Positions 1-6,331 of a DNA stretch of 32,868 nucleotides are shown here, piece after piece. The notes beneath the pieces are model-generated. The model searched no databases and was not told where the DNA came from. It worked only from the letters and a program-made list of their open reading frames with translations. The stretch is from JBFLYZ01 sp040756415 (GTDB lineage: Bacteria; Bacteroidota; Bacteroidia; JADZBD01): the NCBI GenBank assembly GCA_040756415.1, contig JBFLYZ010000041.1, forward strand, positions 1 through 32,868, written 5' to 3'. The first letter of the stretch is position 1; every line of letters begins with the position of its first letter. Made by a program: the position numbers and the translations under genes.

Positions 1-124
1 AAAGATCTTCTTTGATTTCACCCCTCCTTTTGATATTCTGGCTAAAAACAAGGCCTTACAAGCCAAAAGCCCCGCGTTAGCGGGGCCGGTGGGACAAGAA
101 AGTGAGAGTGAATTTCTCTCTGTG
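1..124. other. Left-edge non-coding stretch
   Basis: No open reading frame with a recognisable product is visible here. The only structure is the terminator hairpin at 65-86 behind the tRNA gene. The first 60 bases may be the end of a gene that lies outside the window, but nothing supports a call. Confidence 0.5.
65..86 (-). terminator. Rho-independent terminator of tRNA-Arg
   Basis: A perfect 7-bp GC stem (GCCCCGC / GCGGGGC, 69-75 with 80-86) closes a 4-nt loop. Read on the minus strand it is followed by TTTT (65-68). It sits about 40 nt past the 3' end of the tRNA gene, so it probably ends that transcript. Confidence 0.75.
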
Positions 125-198
125 TGCACCCGTAGAGATTCGAACTCCAAACCTTCTGATCCGTAGTCAGATGCTCTATCCAGTTGAGCTACGGGTGC
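125..198 (-). tRNA. tRNA-Arg (anticodon ACG)
   Basis: Read on the minus strand this folds as a full cloverleaf. The acceptor stem is GCACCCG/CGGGTGC, the T arm carries the GTTCGAATC signature, and the anticodon stem TCTGA/TCAGA holds the loop CTACGGA, giving anticodon ACG (Arg, CGU codons). The discriminator base is A. The 3' CCA is not encoded. A TAnnTTTG-type promoter lies upstream and a GC hairpin with a T-run follows. No integrase or attachment-site duplication is seen next to it. Confidence 0.95.
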
Positions 199-210
199 TT
201 TAAAGGCCTG

Positions 211-218
211 CAAATTTA
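211..218 (-). promoter_or_regulatory. -7 box of tRNA-Arg promoter
   Basis: On the minus strand this reads TAAATTTG, an exact match to the Bacteroidota -7 consensus TAnnTTTG, 12 nt before the mature tRNA 5' end. No clear -33 TTTG is present at the ideal spacing. Confidence 0.5.
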
Positions 219-292
219 ATTATTTTCCTCAACCTGTAAAGTGTAGGATTTTGATCAAATAAGACTGACTCGGAACGACTCAGCGATTCAAT

Positions 293-323
293 AAATAAAA
301 AGATCCCGCACCAGGGCGGGATC
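293..323 (-). terminator. Rho-independent terminator of the pnt operon
   Basis: An 8-bp stem GATCCCGC/GCGGGATC (302-309 with 316-323) has a 6-nt loop and, on the minus strand, is followed by TTTTTATTT. It lies just past the pntB stop codon and ends the three-gene operon. Confidence 0.85.
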
Positions 324-346
324 CTGCAAACATTAGAATGTCAGGT

Positions 347-1786
347 TTACATGGTCTTCAGCTCAGCCACCAGCTCGGTCAAAGCTTTTTTGGCGTCACC
401 GAAGTACATAAAGCACTTGGGGTCATAAAAGAGCAGGTTATCGATACCCGCGTACCCTGCGCTCATGCTGCGCTTGTTCACCACGATGGTCTTGGCCTTG
501 TCTACCTCGAGAATGGGCATTCCGTAAATTGGGGAGGAGGGGTCGGTCTTTGCGGCCGGGTTCACCACATCGTTGGCGCCTACTACCAGCACTACGTCAG
601 TGGTCTCAAATTCAGGATTAATGTCGTCCATCTCCACCAGCTTGTCGTAAGCTACGTTCGATTCGGCCAGGAGCACGTTCATATGACCGGGCATGCGTCC
701 CGCCACCGGGTGAATGGCATATTTCACTTCCACGCCACGCTCTTCGAGCAGGGTCTCCAGCTCCTTGATGGTATGCTGAGCCTGCGCTACGGCCAGGCCA
801 TAACCGGGAACGATGATCACTTTCTTGGCGTAATTGAGCTGTACGGCCAGGTCGGATACCTGAATGTCCTTGATGGAGCCCTTTACTTCGGGTCCTCCCG
901 TGGCAGCTCCACCGCCACCGAAAGCACCGAAGATCACGTTGCTGAGCGGCCTGTTCATGGCCTTGCACATCACCAGCGTGAGCAGGGTGCCTGCCGATCC
1001 AACCAGGATACCACCGGTGAGCATGACTTTATTATCGTAGAGGAATCCGCCAAAGGCAGCCGCCAGGCCGGTAAAGGAGTTGAGCAGAGATATCACCACG
1101 GGCATATCCGCTCCGCCTATGGGGAACACGAACATAATGCCGTAGATCAGCGCGGCCGCAAAGAGCAGGTAGGCATGCATCAGGTTATCGCCACCCTGGT
1201 AAACGATATAGCCACCGAAGCCGAACACAGCGATCATGATCAGCGTATTGATGATGTTATAGGCGGGCAGGCGGATGGGCTTGTTCATGGTGCCATTGAG
1301 CTTCAGGAAGGCAATGATGCTTCCGGAGAAGGAAATGCTGCCGATAATGAGCCCGGCAATAATGGTGATAAGCAGTCCGGTAAAGGCATTGGGGTTCTTC
1401 ATCAGCATGCCGGCCACCTGGTCGGGGTTCTCTGCGATCATGTGATGATGGTGCGTGAACTCGATGATGGAGATCAGCGCAGCGCAAGCCCCGCCCATAC
1501 CGTTAAAAAGCGATACCAGCTCGGGCATTTTGGTCATCTGCACCCGCTTGGCCGTCAGCCAGCCGATCACCGTACCAATGGCGATGGCACCGAATATAAG
1601 CCCGTAAACCATGGTGTTCACTTCTCCCTCGTGTAGCAGGATGGTGCCCAGGATGGCGATGGTCATACCCACCGCGCCCAGCAGGTTGCCGTTGCGCGCG
1701 GTTTTGGCATTACCCATCATTTTGAGCCCGATGATAAAGGTGACCGAGCCGATGAGGTAGCATATTTCAAGCAGATTGTGTTTCAT
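347..1786 (-). CDS. pntB: NAD(P) transhydrogenase subunit beta
   Basis: 479 residues, normal for PntB. With PntAA and PntAB it forms the inner-membrane transhydrogenase, which uses the proton gradient to move hydride from NADH to NADP+. The first ~270 residues are mostly hydrophobic helices (domain II). The last ~180 form the soluble NADP(H)-binding domain III, with the glycine-rich VIIVPGYGLAVAQAQH segment and the downstream GRMPGHMNVLLAE and LVVGANDVVNPAA motifs typical of the family. It is the last gene of the minus-strand pntAA-pntAB-pntB operon, 31 bp after pntAB, and is followed at once by a strong terminator. The long plus-strand reading frame across it is an antisense shadow. Identification is firm. 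Confidence 0.97.
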   Translation of the reverse strand: MKHNLLEICYLIGSVTFIIGLKMMGNAKTARNGNLLGAVGMTIAILGTILLHEGEVNTMVYGLIFGAIAIGTVIGWLTAKRVQMTKMPELVSLFNGMGGACAALISIIEFTHHHHMIAENPDQVAGMLMKNPNAFTGLLITIIAGLIIGSISFSGSIIAFLKLNGTMNKPIRLPAYNIINTLIMIAVFGFGGYIVYQGGDNLMHAYLLFAAALIYGIMFVFPIGGADMPVVISLLNSFTGLAAAFGGFLYDNKVMLTGGILVGSAGTLLTLVMCKAMNRPLSNVIFGAFGGGGAATGGPEVKGSIKDIQVSDLAVQLNYAKKVIIVPGYGLAVAQAQHTIKELETLLEERGVEVKYAIHPVAGRMPGHMNVLLAESNVAYDKLVEMDDINPEFETTDVVLVVGANDVVNPAAKTDPSSPIYGMPILEVDKAKTIVVNKRSMSAGYAGIDNLLFYDPKCFMYFGDAKKALTELVAELKTM

Positions 1787-1817
1787 ATACGTTTCGTTGA
1801 ATGGTAAGCCAGGGGCC

Positions 1818-2126
1818 TTATTTTTTTTTCTTGAACATTTCGAGCATACGGTCGGTCACTACAAAACCGCCCACCACGTTGAGCGTTCCCAGGAAAACGG
1901 CCAGGAAGCCCAGGACCAGGGCGGCCATATCGCTGGGATCCACGTTGAGCATGACATAGATGGCGCCTACGATCACCACACCGTGGATGGCATTAGCACC
2001 GCTCATCAGCGGGGTGTGAAGCACGGTAGGCACGCCACCGATCACCTCTACGCCCACGAAAATGGAGAGCAGGATGAAATAGATCATCTCTTTGTTGTTT
2101 CCGAAAAAGTCGAGTACTTGTTCCAT
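1818..2126 (-). CDS. pntAB: NAD(P) transhydrogenase subunit alpha, part 2 (membrane)
   Basis: 102 residues with about three transmembrane helices and a lysine-rich C-terminus (MFKKKK). It matches the separate membrane part of the alpha subunit in the three-polypeptide enzyme (Rhodospirillum type), which in E. coli is fused to the NAD-binding part. Features include the GVEVIGGVPTVLHTPLMSG segment and the helix containing GANAIHGVVIVGA. It lies between pntAA (23 bp upstream) and pntB (31 bp downstream), a conserved order. It contributes domain II helices to the proton path. Identification is firm. Confidence 0.95.
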   Translation of the reverse strand: MEQVLDFFGNNKEMIYFILLSIFVGVEVIGGVPTVLHTPLMSGANAIHGVVIVGAIYVMLNVDPSDMAALVLGFLAVFLGTLNVVGGFVVTDRMLEMFKKKK

Positions 2127-2149
2127 AGTCAGAGTTTACAGGATTTGAG

Positions 2150-3277
2150 TTATGCGGTTACGGATTTCTTTACGCTGGGGTGAACGGCAATGCCGTTGTG
2201 AACGATGAGGCTGCCCTTGGTAATCTCTTCCTCCATCTCCCATTTGAACTTGTCCTTATCGGCCAGGTGCAGCAGCAGGGTTTGTATGTTCTTGGCGTAG
2301 AGGTCGCTGGCATTCATCGGCAGCAGGGAGGGTATATTGCCTTCTCCAATGATCTTTACACCGTTCTTGTCCACGGTCTTGTTCAGCTCGCTTCCTACCA
2401 CGTTGCCGCCCTGCTCAACGGCCATATCCACGATCACCGACCCGAAGCGCATGCTTTTCACCATTTCTTCAGTCACCAGCACGGGGGCCTTTTTGCCCGG
2501 TATCAGCGCGGTGGTGATCACGATATCGGCCTCTTTCACGTGCCTGGAGACCAGCTCCTGCTGCTTCTTGAGAAACTCTTCGCTTACGCCTTTCACGTAA
2601 CCGCCTTCCATTTTGATCGAATCATCGCCTTTCACCTCGATGAATTTTCCGCCCAGCGATTGTACCTGTTCCTTGGTTTCGGGGCGTATATCCGACACTT
2701 CCACAACAGCGCCCAGGCGCTTTGCCGTAGCGATGGCCTGGAGGCCGGCAACGCCCGCTCCGAAGATCACGACCTTGGCGGGCTTTATGGTGCCCGCGGC
2801 AGTGGTCATCATCGGAAATATTTTACCAAGCGTATCGGCCGCCATGATCACGGCCTTGTATCCGGCCAGGTTAGCCTGGGAGGAAAGAGCATCCATCTTC
2901 TGGGCCCTGGAAATACGCGGCACAGCGTCCATCGAGAAAGCCGAGATACCCGCCTTTTCGCAGGCGCTCACCAGATCGGGGTTGGTGGCGGCCCACATAA
3001 AAGAGATCAGTATGGCCTCCTTTTTCATCTTGGCGATCTCATCGGGCAGGGGAGCGTTCACCTTCAATACCACATCGGCCTCGGCATAGGCCTTGCTCTT
3101 ATCTACCACCTGCGCACCGGCCGCTGTATAGGCCTCGTCAGAAAAGAATGAGTTGAGTCCCGCACCTGCCTCCACCATTACCTCAAAACCCTTCTTAACC
3201 AGGTCTTTGACAACATCCGGGGTAAGGGCCACCCTGTTTTCCTTTAGCTTGGTTTCTTTAGGAACGCTTAGTTTCAT
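2150..3277 (-). CDS. pntAA: NAD(P) transhydrogenase subunit alpha, part 1 (NAD-binding)
   Basis: 375 residues, the soluble NAD(H)-binding domain I. It belongs to the alanine dehydrogenase/PNT fold: the N-terminal domain starts MKLSVPKETKLKENRVALTP, and the Rossmann part has VVIFGAGVAGLQAIATAKRLGA around residues 168-189. The C-terminus stops after domain I, so the membrane helices are in the next gene (pntAB). It is the first gene of the operon. A well-formed promoter lies upstream, with a TTTG and a TACTTTCG element 19 bp apart. Closely related alanine dehydrogenase is excluded by the operon partners. Identification is firm. Confidence 0.95.
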   Translation of the reverse strand: MKLSVPKETKLKENRVALTPDVVKDLVKKGFEVMVEAGAGLNSFFSDEAYTAAGAQVVDKSKAYAEADVVLKVNAPLPDEIAKMKKEAILISFMWAATNPDLVSACEKAGISAFSMDAVPRISRAQKMDALSSQANLAGYKAVIMAADTLGKIFPMMTTAAGTIKPAKVVIFGAGVAGLQAIATAKRLGAVVEVSDIRPETKEQVQSLGGKFIEVKGDDSIKMEGGYVKGVSEEFLKKQQELVSRHVKEADIVITTALIPGKKAPVLVTEEMVKSMRFGSVIVDMAVEQGGNVVGSELNKTVDKNGVKIIGEGNIPSLLPMNASDLYAKNIQTLLLHLADKDKFKWEMEEEITKGSLIVHNGIAVHPSVKKSVTA

Positions 3278-3298
3278 TTCGCATGATTTTTAAGTGGC

Positions 3299-3329
3299 CG
3301 AAAGTACTAATTATTAGCAATCCTGCAAA
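3299..3329 (-). promoter_or_regulatory. Promoter of the pnt operon
   Basis: On the minus strand TTTG (3326-3329) is followed after 19 bp by TACTTTCG (3299-3306), 7 of 8 matches to TAnnTTTG. Both the elements and the spacing fit the primary Bacteroidota sigma factor. The start codon of pntAA is 21 nt further on. Confidence 0.65.
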
Positions 3330-3421
3330 TTCCGGCCGCAGGGCATTTTACGAAAAGATGCCAAAACTTACATAAGTCGATGAGAAGGCCATAAGGGCTT
3401 TAAAACAACGGAGTTAGAGCG

Positions 3422-3429
3422 CAACTTTG
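3422..3429 (+). promoter_or_regulatory. -7 box abutting the 3434 gene
   Basis: CAACTTTG matches TAnnTTTG in 7 of 8 positions and ends 4 nt before the ATG at 3434. If used, transcription would begin at or next to the start codon. Confidence 0.5.
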
Positions 3430-3433
3430 CCCT

Positions 3434-3847
3434 ATGAAAACAAACGTACTATTTCCGGAAAGATTCTGCAATTCAAGGCCCCTTTTTCCCATACTGGCGG
3501 CCGTAATCATGGCCACGGGCTGGCTGCTGCTCAGCAGCGCACAAAGCAATAAAGAGAGCAAACCCTTACCAGGCAGGGCATTTGAGCTGGTTAAGCTGTA
3601 TTACAGCGCCAGCAGTAATGCAATCTGTGCCGAGATTGAATGCCACCAGGATGCGGAGCTGAAAACAGTAATAAAGAACAGCAATGGCCGTGACATGTAC
3701 CGGGGCACCATCAGCCTGAAGAAAGGATACCACGTGTATGCCTATCCGGCCGGCACCGATCTTGAGCCCGGGGTTTATTTTATCAATGTTTACCTGGACC
3801 ATGGCTACGATACCTGGGCCGCGGTCATAAAAGAGAATCTGGATTAG
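3434..3847 (+). CDS. Small exported protein resembling a stand-alone T9SS C-terminal domain
   Basis: 137 residues. A hydrophobic N-terminal segment (about residues 17-35, ILAAVIMATGWLLLSSAQS) looks like a signal peptide or anchor. The remaining ~100 residues look like one beta-sandwich. The strand pattern VIKNSNGRDMYRGTISL, then KKGYHVYAYPAG, then LEPGVYFINVYL and a final VIKE strongly recalls the type A sorting domain that normally forms the tail of large T9SS cargo (…GxxVYxxxL…LxxGxYxVxV…). Here there is no cargo in front of it. There are two cysteines (ICAEIEC). It is monocistronic, with a -7 box 4 nt upstream and a hairpin terminator behind. The resemblance is by eye; function is unknown. 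Confidence 0.75.
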   Translation: MKTNVLFPERFCNSRPLFPILAAVIMATGWLLLSSAQSNKESKPLPGRAFELVKLYYSASSNAICAEIECHQDAELKTVIKNSNGRDMYRGTISLKKGYHVYAYPAGTDLEPGVYFINVYLDHGYDTWAAVIKENLD

Positions 3848-3870
3848 GGGTTTAGTTCAGGTTAATGGGC

Positions 3871-3912
3871 AAACCGTCCCGGGGATAACACTGTCTCCGG
3901 GCGGTTTTGTTT
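3871..3912 (+). terminator. Rho-independent terminator of the 3434 gene
   Basis: The arm AAACCGTCCCGG (3871-3882) pairs with CCGGGCGGTTT (3897-3907) with one bulged base, followed by TTTTGTTT. It lies 23 nt after the stop codon. Confidence 0.75.
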
Positions 3913-3921
3913 CATGCCGGC

Positions 3922-4052
3922 CTATTTCATCTTGGAGGTAAAGGATGCCTTAGCCCCGAGAACTTGGTCAGGCAGACCTTGATCTTACACAAAAACAATA
4001 AACGTTAACACGTAAAGCGGCAGTCGGTTCTTGTGGCGCGGTACAATAGGGT
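3922..4052 (-). pseudogene. Truncated, frameshifted copy of the DUF3108 gene 3' end
   Basis: This stretch aligns along its whole length, in the same orientation, with the last ~132 bp of the intact DUF3108 gene (5513-5644). Shared blocks include GGATGCCTTAGCCCCGAG, TTGGTCAGG-AGACCTT and CGGTTCTT. Relative to the intact copy it lacks one base near 3942 and has gained one near 3992, so its reading frame is broken near the C-terminus, although a TAG stop is kept at 3922-3924. The similarity ends at 4051-4052, exactly where the inverted-repeat-bounded cassette begins, and the upstream six sevenths of the gene are absent. Many substitutions separate the copies, so the duplication is not recent. 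I read it as the remnant of a tandem paralog cut off by the cassette. Confidence 0.75.
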
Positions 4053-4096
4053 AAAAACTACGATAGATCGTAGTTTTTATTTCAGAAAAACCGGAA
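4051..4096 (+). repeat. Left inverted repeat with internal 28-bp palindrome
   Basis: Bases 4052-4079 form a palindrome (arms TAAAAACTACGAT / ATCGTAGTTTTTA around AG). It is followed inward by TTCAGAAAAACCGGAA (4081-4096). The reverse complement of the right end gives the same order of motifs with the core CTACGAT-NN-ATCGTAG unchanged. About 37 of 46 positions match, with one gap. The palindrome with its T-run could also work as a terminator on either strand. Confidence 0.7.
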
Positions 4097-4253
4097 ATGC
4101 GCTAATTTAGTACGGTTGCTAAAGATTAGCATCTTGGATATCTTCTGCCACCCGTTATCGGCAAATGTCTATGCAGGAGCAGCGCAGGTTTATGAACCGG
4201 CTTCATTCCTTACAAGACCCAAATTATTGAAGCTCAATAAACTCCAGGAGTCT

Positions 4254-4275
4254 AAAGATTTTTGTAAAAAATCTT
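4254..4275. promoter_or_regulatory. Short inverted repeat in the cassette leader
   Basis: AAGATTTTT (4255-4263) and AAAAATCTT (4267-4275) form a 9-bp stem about 90 nt upstream of the DUF4160 start. With the palindrome at 4283-4300 it makes a dyad-rich leader suited to binding a regulator. The arms are very AT-rich, so chance occurrence is possible. Confidence 0.3.
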
Positions 4276-4282
4276 GTTCTTT

Positions 4283-4300
4283 GTTGTAAAATTTTACAAC
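4283..4300. promoter_or_regulatory. Perfect 18-bp palindrome, candidate operator
   Basis: GTTGTAAAATTTTACAAC is a perfect palindrome 65 bp before the DUF4160 start. TATCTTCG (4312-4319), 6 of 8 matches to the -7 consensus, lies just downstream. The cassette encodes an Xre-type helix-turn-helix protein, and such regulators usually bind palindromes at their own promoter, so this is the best candidate site. Binding is inferred. Confidence 0.5.
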
Positions 4301-4365
4301 TTTGTAATATATATCTTCGTACATCGGAATGAAAAGTAAAGGTAAAATCGAGTTAAACAATTTTA

Positions 4366-4611
4366 ATGGGAAAAATCTATGTAATCAAAGGAGTAAGCAT
4401 TTACCTCTATTACAGAGAACACAATCCGCCTCATATTCACGCATTCTATGCGGAATTCGAGGTGCTTATTCGTATCTCGAATGGAGAGATTTTATGGGGT
4501 TATCTCCCGAAAAGTCAAATCAGATTGGTGAAACAATGGCTAAGCGATCCGGAGGTAAAAAGAAAATTGACAATTATGTTTCATGAGATGAATCCGCACT
4601 TAAGGCCTTAA
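4366..4611 (+). CDS. DUF4160 domain protein
   Basis: 81 residues covering the whole DUF4160 domain: the GVSIYLYYREHNPPHIHAFY segment with conserved YxxHxPPHxH-type residues, the FEVLIRISNGEILWGYLP segment, and a C-terminal helix (LVKQWL…). DUF4160 proteins are commonly encoded beside DUF2442 proteins and such pairs have been listed as putative toxin-antitoxin modules; the biochemical activity is not established. The start at 4366 fits the family. The overlapping frame beginning at 4329 encodes no recognisable protein. The stop codon lies inside a strong hairpin (4596-4623), and the DUF2442-HTH gene follows 39 bp later. Base composition is AT-rich like the rest of the cassette. Confidence 0.85.
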   Translation: MGKIYVIKGVSIYLYYREHNPPHIHAFYAEFEVLIRISNGEILWGYLPKSQIRLVKQWLSDPEVKRKLTIMFHEMNPHLRP

Positions 4612-4623
4612 TGCCTTAAGTGC
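4596..4623 (+). promoter_or_regulatory. Intercistronic hairpin over the DUF4160 stop codon
   Basis: A perfect 11-bp stem GCACTTAAGGC/GCCTTAAGTGC with a 6-nt loop spans the TAA stop (4609-4611). No T-run follows, so a classic terminator is unlikely. It may protect the upstream mRNA or set the ratio of the two proteins. Confidence 0.55.
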
Positions 4624-4650
4624 TGGTTCAGCCACCGAAAGAAAAGAAAA

Positions 4651-5193
4651 ATGAAAACAAAAGATAGAAAGTGGAAATCGGATAAAAAACTCCCCAAAAT
4701 CCTTAGAATAAATAGGATTAAAGGGTTTGTTGTTTCTGTTCTTTTTAGTGACGGACATAATAGGCTGTTGGATTTTGAAAAAATATTCAAGGGGTGGAAA
4801 GTCGCTAAAAAAGATGCAGAATATAAACTGTTCGATCTGAATGAGTTCAGAAAGGTCAAATTGGAAAATTTTACCTTGACCTGGAATAATATAAAAACTG
4901 AAATGCAAGGGTTGGACGGGAAAAAATTAGAACTCCCCTACCAAATTGGGGCAGATATTCTCTATGAATTGAGCGAGCCTGATGTATCTCGAGAGCACTT
5001 ACCCCTTGGCGCACTTATTCGGAAAGAACGAATGAAAGCAGGTTTAACACAGGAAGAGCTCGCTGAGAGAATCGGAGCGGACAAGCATTATATCTCAAGG
5101 ATCGAGGCTGACCGATTTCATATTGAAATTTCAACATTAAGGAAAATAATTGAGGGCGGTCTTCACAAAAAACTCGAGATTAAAATCAAATAG
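4651..5193 (+). CDS. DUF2442 domain fused to an Xre-type helix-turn-helix
   Basis: 180 residues. The N-terminal part (about 22-83) is a DUF2442 domain: VSVLFSDGHNRLLDFEKIF followed by YKLFDLNEFRKVKLENFTLTW. The C-terminal part (about 119-170) is an Xre/HTH_3 domain, LGALIRKERMKAGLTQEELA, then GADKHYISRIEADR. In DUF4160/DUF2442 pairs this is the likely DNA-binding partner and autoregulator, with palindromes at 4255-4300 as candidate sites. The protein is lysine-rich and its gene AT-rich, unlike the surrounding chromosome. A weak inverted repeat (TAGGTAA 5191-5197, TTACCTA 5213-5219) overlaps the stop. The domain assignments are by pattern; the antitoxin role is inference. Confidence 0.85.
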   Translation: MKTKDRKWKSDKKLPKILRINRIKGFVVSVLFSDGHNRLLDFEKIFKGWKVAKKDAEYKLFDLNEFRKVKLENFTLTWNNIKTEMQGLDGKKLELPYQIGADILYELSEPDVSREHLPLGALIRKERMKAGLTQEELAERIGADKHYISRIEADRFHIEISTLRKIIEGGLHKKLEIKIK

Positions 5194-5317
5194 GTAAACC
5201 TTATTTCCTTTATTACCTAAGTATTCCGATTTAGCAGCGTAAAGAAAAACTGGAAGCCATTTTTGGCCGCGATAGAATTTAAAGCCTCGGGCGGAAGGAA
5301 AACAATTTATTAGCTAC

Positions 5318-5474
5318 TTATTCCCGGGTACAGTACTTTTTTAACGCTTCTTTTGCTGGTTTATACCCTAAACTTAAAGCCTTTTCGGCTCTTCCAAGTG
5401 GGCTCGAACCCTGGTTTTTATAATTGAAATCAAATGGTTTTTTTAATACAAAAGGATTTCTTCCGGTTTTCTGA
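5318..5474 (-). pseudogene. Orphan reading-frame fragment (about 50 codons, no start)
   Basis: On the minus strand an open frame runs from after a TAG inside the right palindrome to a TAA at 5318-5320. It reads IQKTGRNPFVLKKPFDFNY, then KNQGSSPLGRAEKALSLGY, then KPAKEALKKYCTRE. The amphipathic, natural-looking tail suggests the C-terminus of a real protein, but no ATG is present. It may be a scrap carried by the cassette. I do not recognise the family. Confidence 0.35.
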
Positions 5475-5505
5475 ATGCAAATCTACGATACATCGTAGAT
5501 TTTGC
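5461..5505 (-). repeat. Right inverted repeat with internal 24-bp palindrome
   Basis: TTCCGGTTTTCTGAA (5461-5475) is followed outward by the palindrome AAATCTACGAT-AC-ATCGTAGATTT (5479-5502). It is the inverted counterpart of 4051-4096. The distal motif TTCAGAAAA(A)CCGGAA, outside the palindrome, is also conserved in inverted order, which argues that the two ends are true inverted repeats and not merely two similar hairpins. Confidence 0.7.
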
Positions 5506-5512
5506 GGATCCC

Positions 5513-6319
5513 TTACTTTATTTTGGAAGCAAACGGATGCCTTAGCCCCGAGAATTTGGTCAGGTAGACCTTAATCTTACCCACCACAATGGGCGTTTCC
5601 ACATACAGGGGCAGCCGGTTCTTATCGTCCGTAACCCATACGGTCATATCTTCACCGCCCTTGAAGATGGTGCCTTCGATCAGCTTGGGCCTGAACTTAA
5701 TGCAGTTGAACTTGCCAAAGCCCTCCAGGTCATGCACTTCTTTTCCCATGTAGCGGATATAGATGGGATAGACCTGGTTCTCGAGGTAGAGGCTCATGGG
5801 AATGGTATCCTTCACCTTATAAGATGAAAAGTCGAGGCAGCGGGCGTAATAGATGGCCGTCATCACATCGATGGTGCAGTCGGTAATGCTCACTGAGTCG
5901 AGTTTGGTCTTTTTATCCTTTCGGATCACGGAATAGGCCTTCTTTTTCTTGAAGCTGAACAGGCATTCCTCGTAAATGGAAGTAGAGCCCTCGTTCTGAT
6001 CCCGTACAAAGCGAAAGGGCTTGAGGGAAGCGGTATCGGCATAGCTCTCGAACTTGTCGCGCACCTTATAAAACCAGTCGTATTTCTCGTAGGTGCCCCC
6101 TGTACCCGAAAAATGCCAGGCCGGCTTGCCCTTGAACTCGCCCAGCTCGGCCTTGAAGGTGACCTCCCCGGCCGCCATCCAGATCATTCCCCAGTTATAG
6201 TAGATCTTGTACGTGATGGTCTCCCCGCTTTTAAAGGCCGTGTTCTTTATTGTACAGGCCTGGCCGTACAACAGGGCCGGAATAAGCACCGGCAGGATAA
6301 GGGCGAAGATACTTCTCAC
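5513..6319 (-). CDS. DUF3108 domain exported protein
   Basis: 268 residues with a signal peptide (MRSIFALILPVLIPALLYGQ). The rest fits the DUF3108 family of periplasmic beta-rich proteins: early FKSGETITYKIYYNWGMIWM, the DKFESYADTASLKPFRFVRD block, DVMTAIYYAR, and the late GGEDMTVWVTDDKNRLPLYV segment. Function in the family is unknown; a cell-envelope role is likely. The start is GTG at 6319; a perfect TAACTTTG box ends only 4 nt before it. A decayed copy of its last ~44 codons lies at 3922-4052 on the far side of the AT-rich cassette. The gene is not obviously co-transcribed with anything. Confidence 0.88.
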   Translation of the reverse strand: MRSIFALILPVLIPALLYGQACTIKNTAFKSGETITYKIYYNWGMIWMAAGEVTFKAELGEFKGKPAWHFSGTGGTYEKYDWFYKVRDKFESYADTASLKPFRFVRDQNEGSTSIYEECLFSFKKKKAYSVIRKDKKTKLDSVSITDCTIDVMTAIYYARCLDFSSYKVKDTIPMSLYLENQVYPIYIRYMGKEVHDLEGFGKFNCIKFRPKLIEGTIFKGGEDMTVWVTDDKNRLPLYVETPIVVGKIKVYLTKFSGLRHPFASKIK

Positions 6320-6323
6320 TTTG

Positions 6324-6331
6324 CAAAGTTA
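6324..6331 (-). promoter_or_regulatory. -7 box of the DUF3108 gene
   Basis: TAACTTTG on the minus strand is an exact TAnnTTTG match ending 4 nt before the GTG start, predicting a leaderless or nearly leaderless mRNA. Confidence 0.6.

Larger units (their letters stand above)
4051..5505. mobile_element. Putative inverted-repeat-bounded cassette carrying DUF4160/DUF2442-HTH genes
   Basis: A block of about 1.45 kb, visibly AT-rich compared with its neighbours, is bounded by imperfect inverted repeats (4051-4096 and 5461-5505). It contains a complete DUF4160 gene, a DUF2442-HTH gene and two apparent gene scraps. The left edge coincides with the breakpoint of a truncated DUF3108 copy, and the right edge lies 7 bp from the stop codon of the intact DUF3108 gene. 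No transposase or recombinase is present and no convincing target-site duplication is seen. It could be a non-autonomous transposon moved in trans, a passenger captured between two repeats, or a horizontally acquired island whose ends are only bidirectional hairpins. The mobile interpretation is inference from the repeat symmetry, base composition and breakpoint. Confidence 0.5.

Noticed and set aside
125..198. tRNA-Arg as attachment site of an integrated element
   Set aside because: No integrase and no repeated tRNA 3' end were found; the neighbouring genes are core pnt genes.
338..1636. 432-codon plus-strand reading frame
   Set aside because: It is the antisense of pntB. The composition (very rich in His, Gly, Gln) and lack of any known motif mark it as a shadow frame.
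4329..4586. 85-codon frame overlapping DUF4160
   Set aside because: The other frame encodes a clear DUF4160 protein; this one has no recognisable features.
4041..5515. Target-site duplication flanking the cassette
   Set aside because: Only GG is shared at the two outer edges (4049-4050 and 5506-5507), which is too short to count as evidence.
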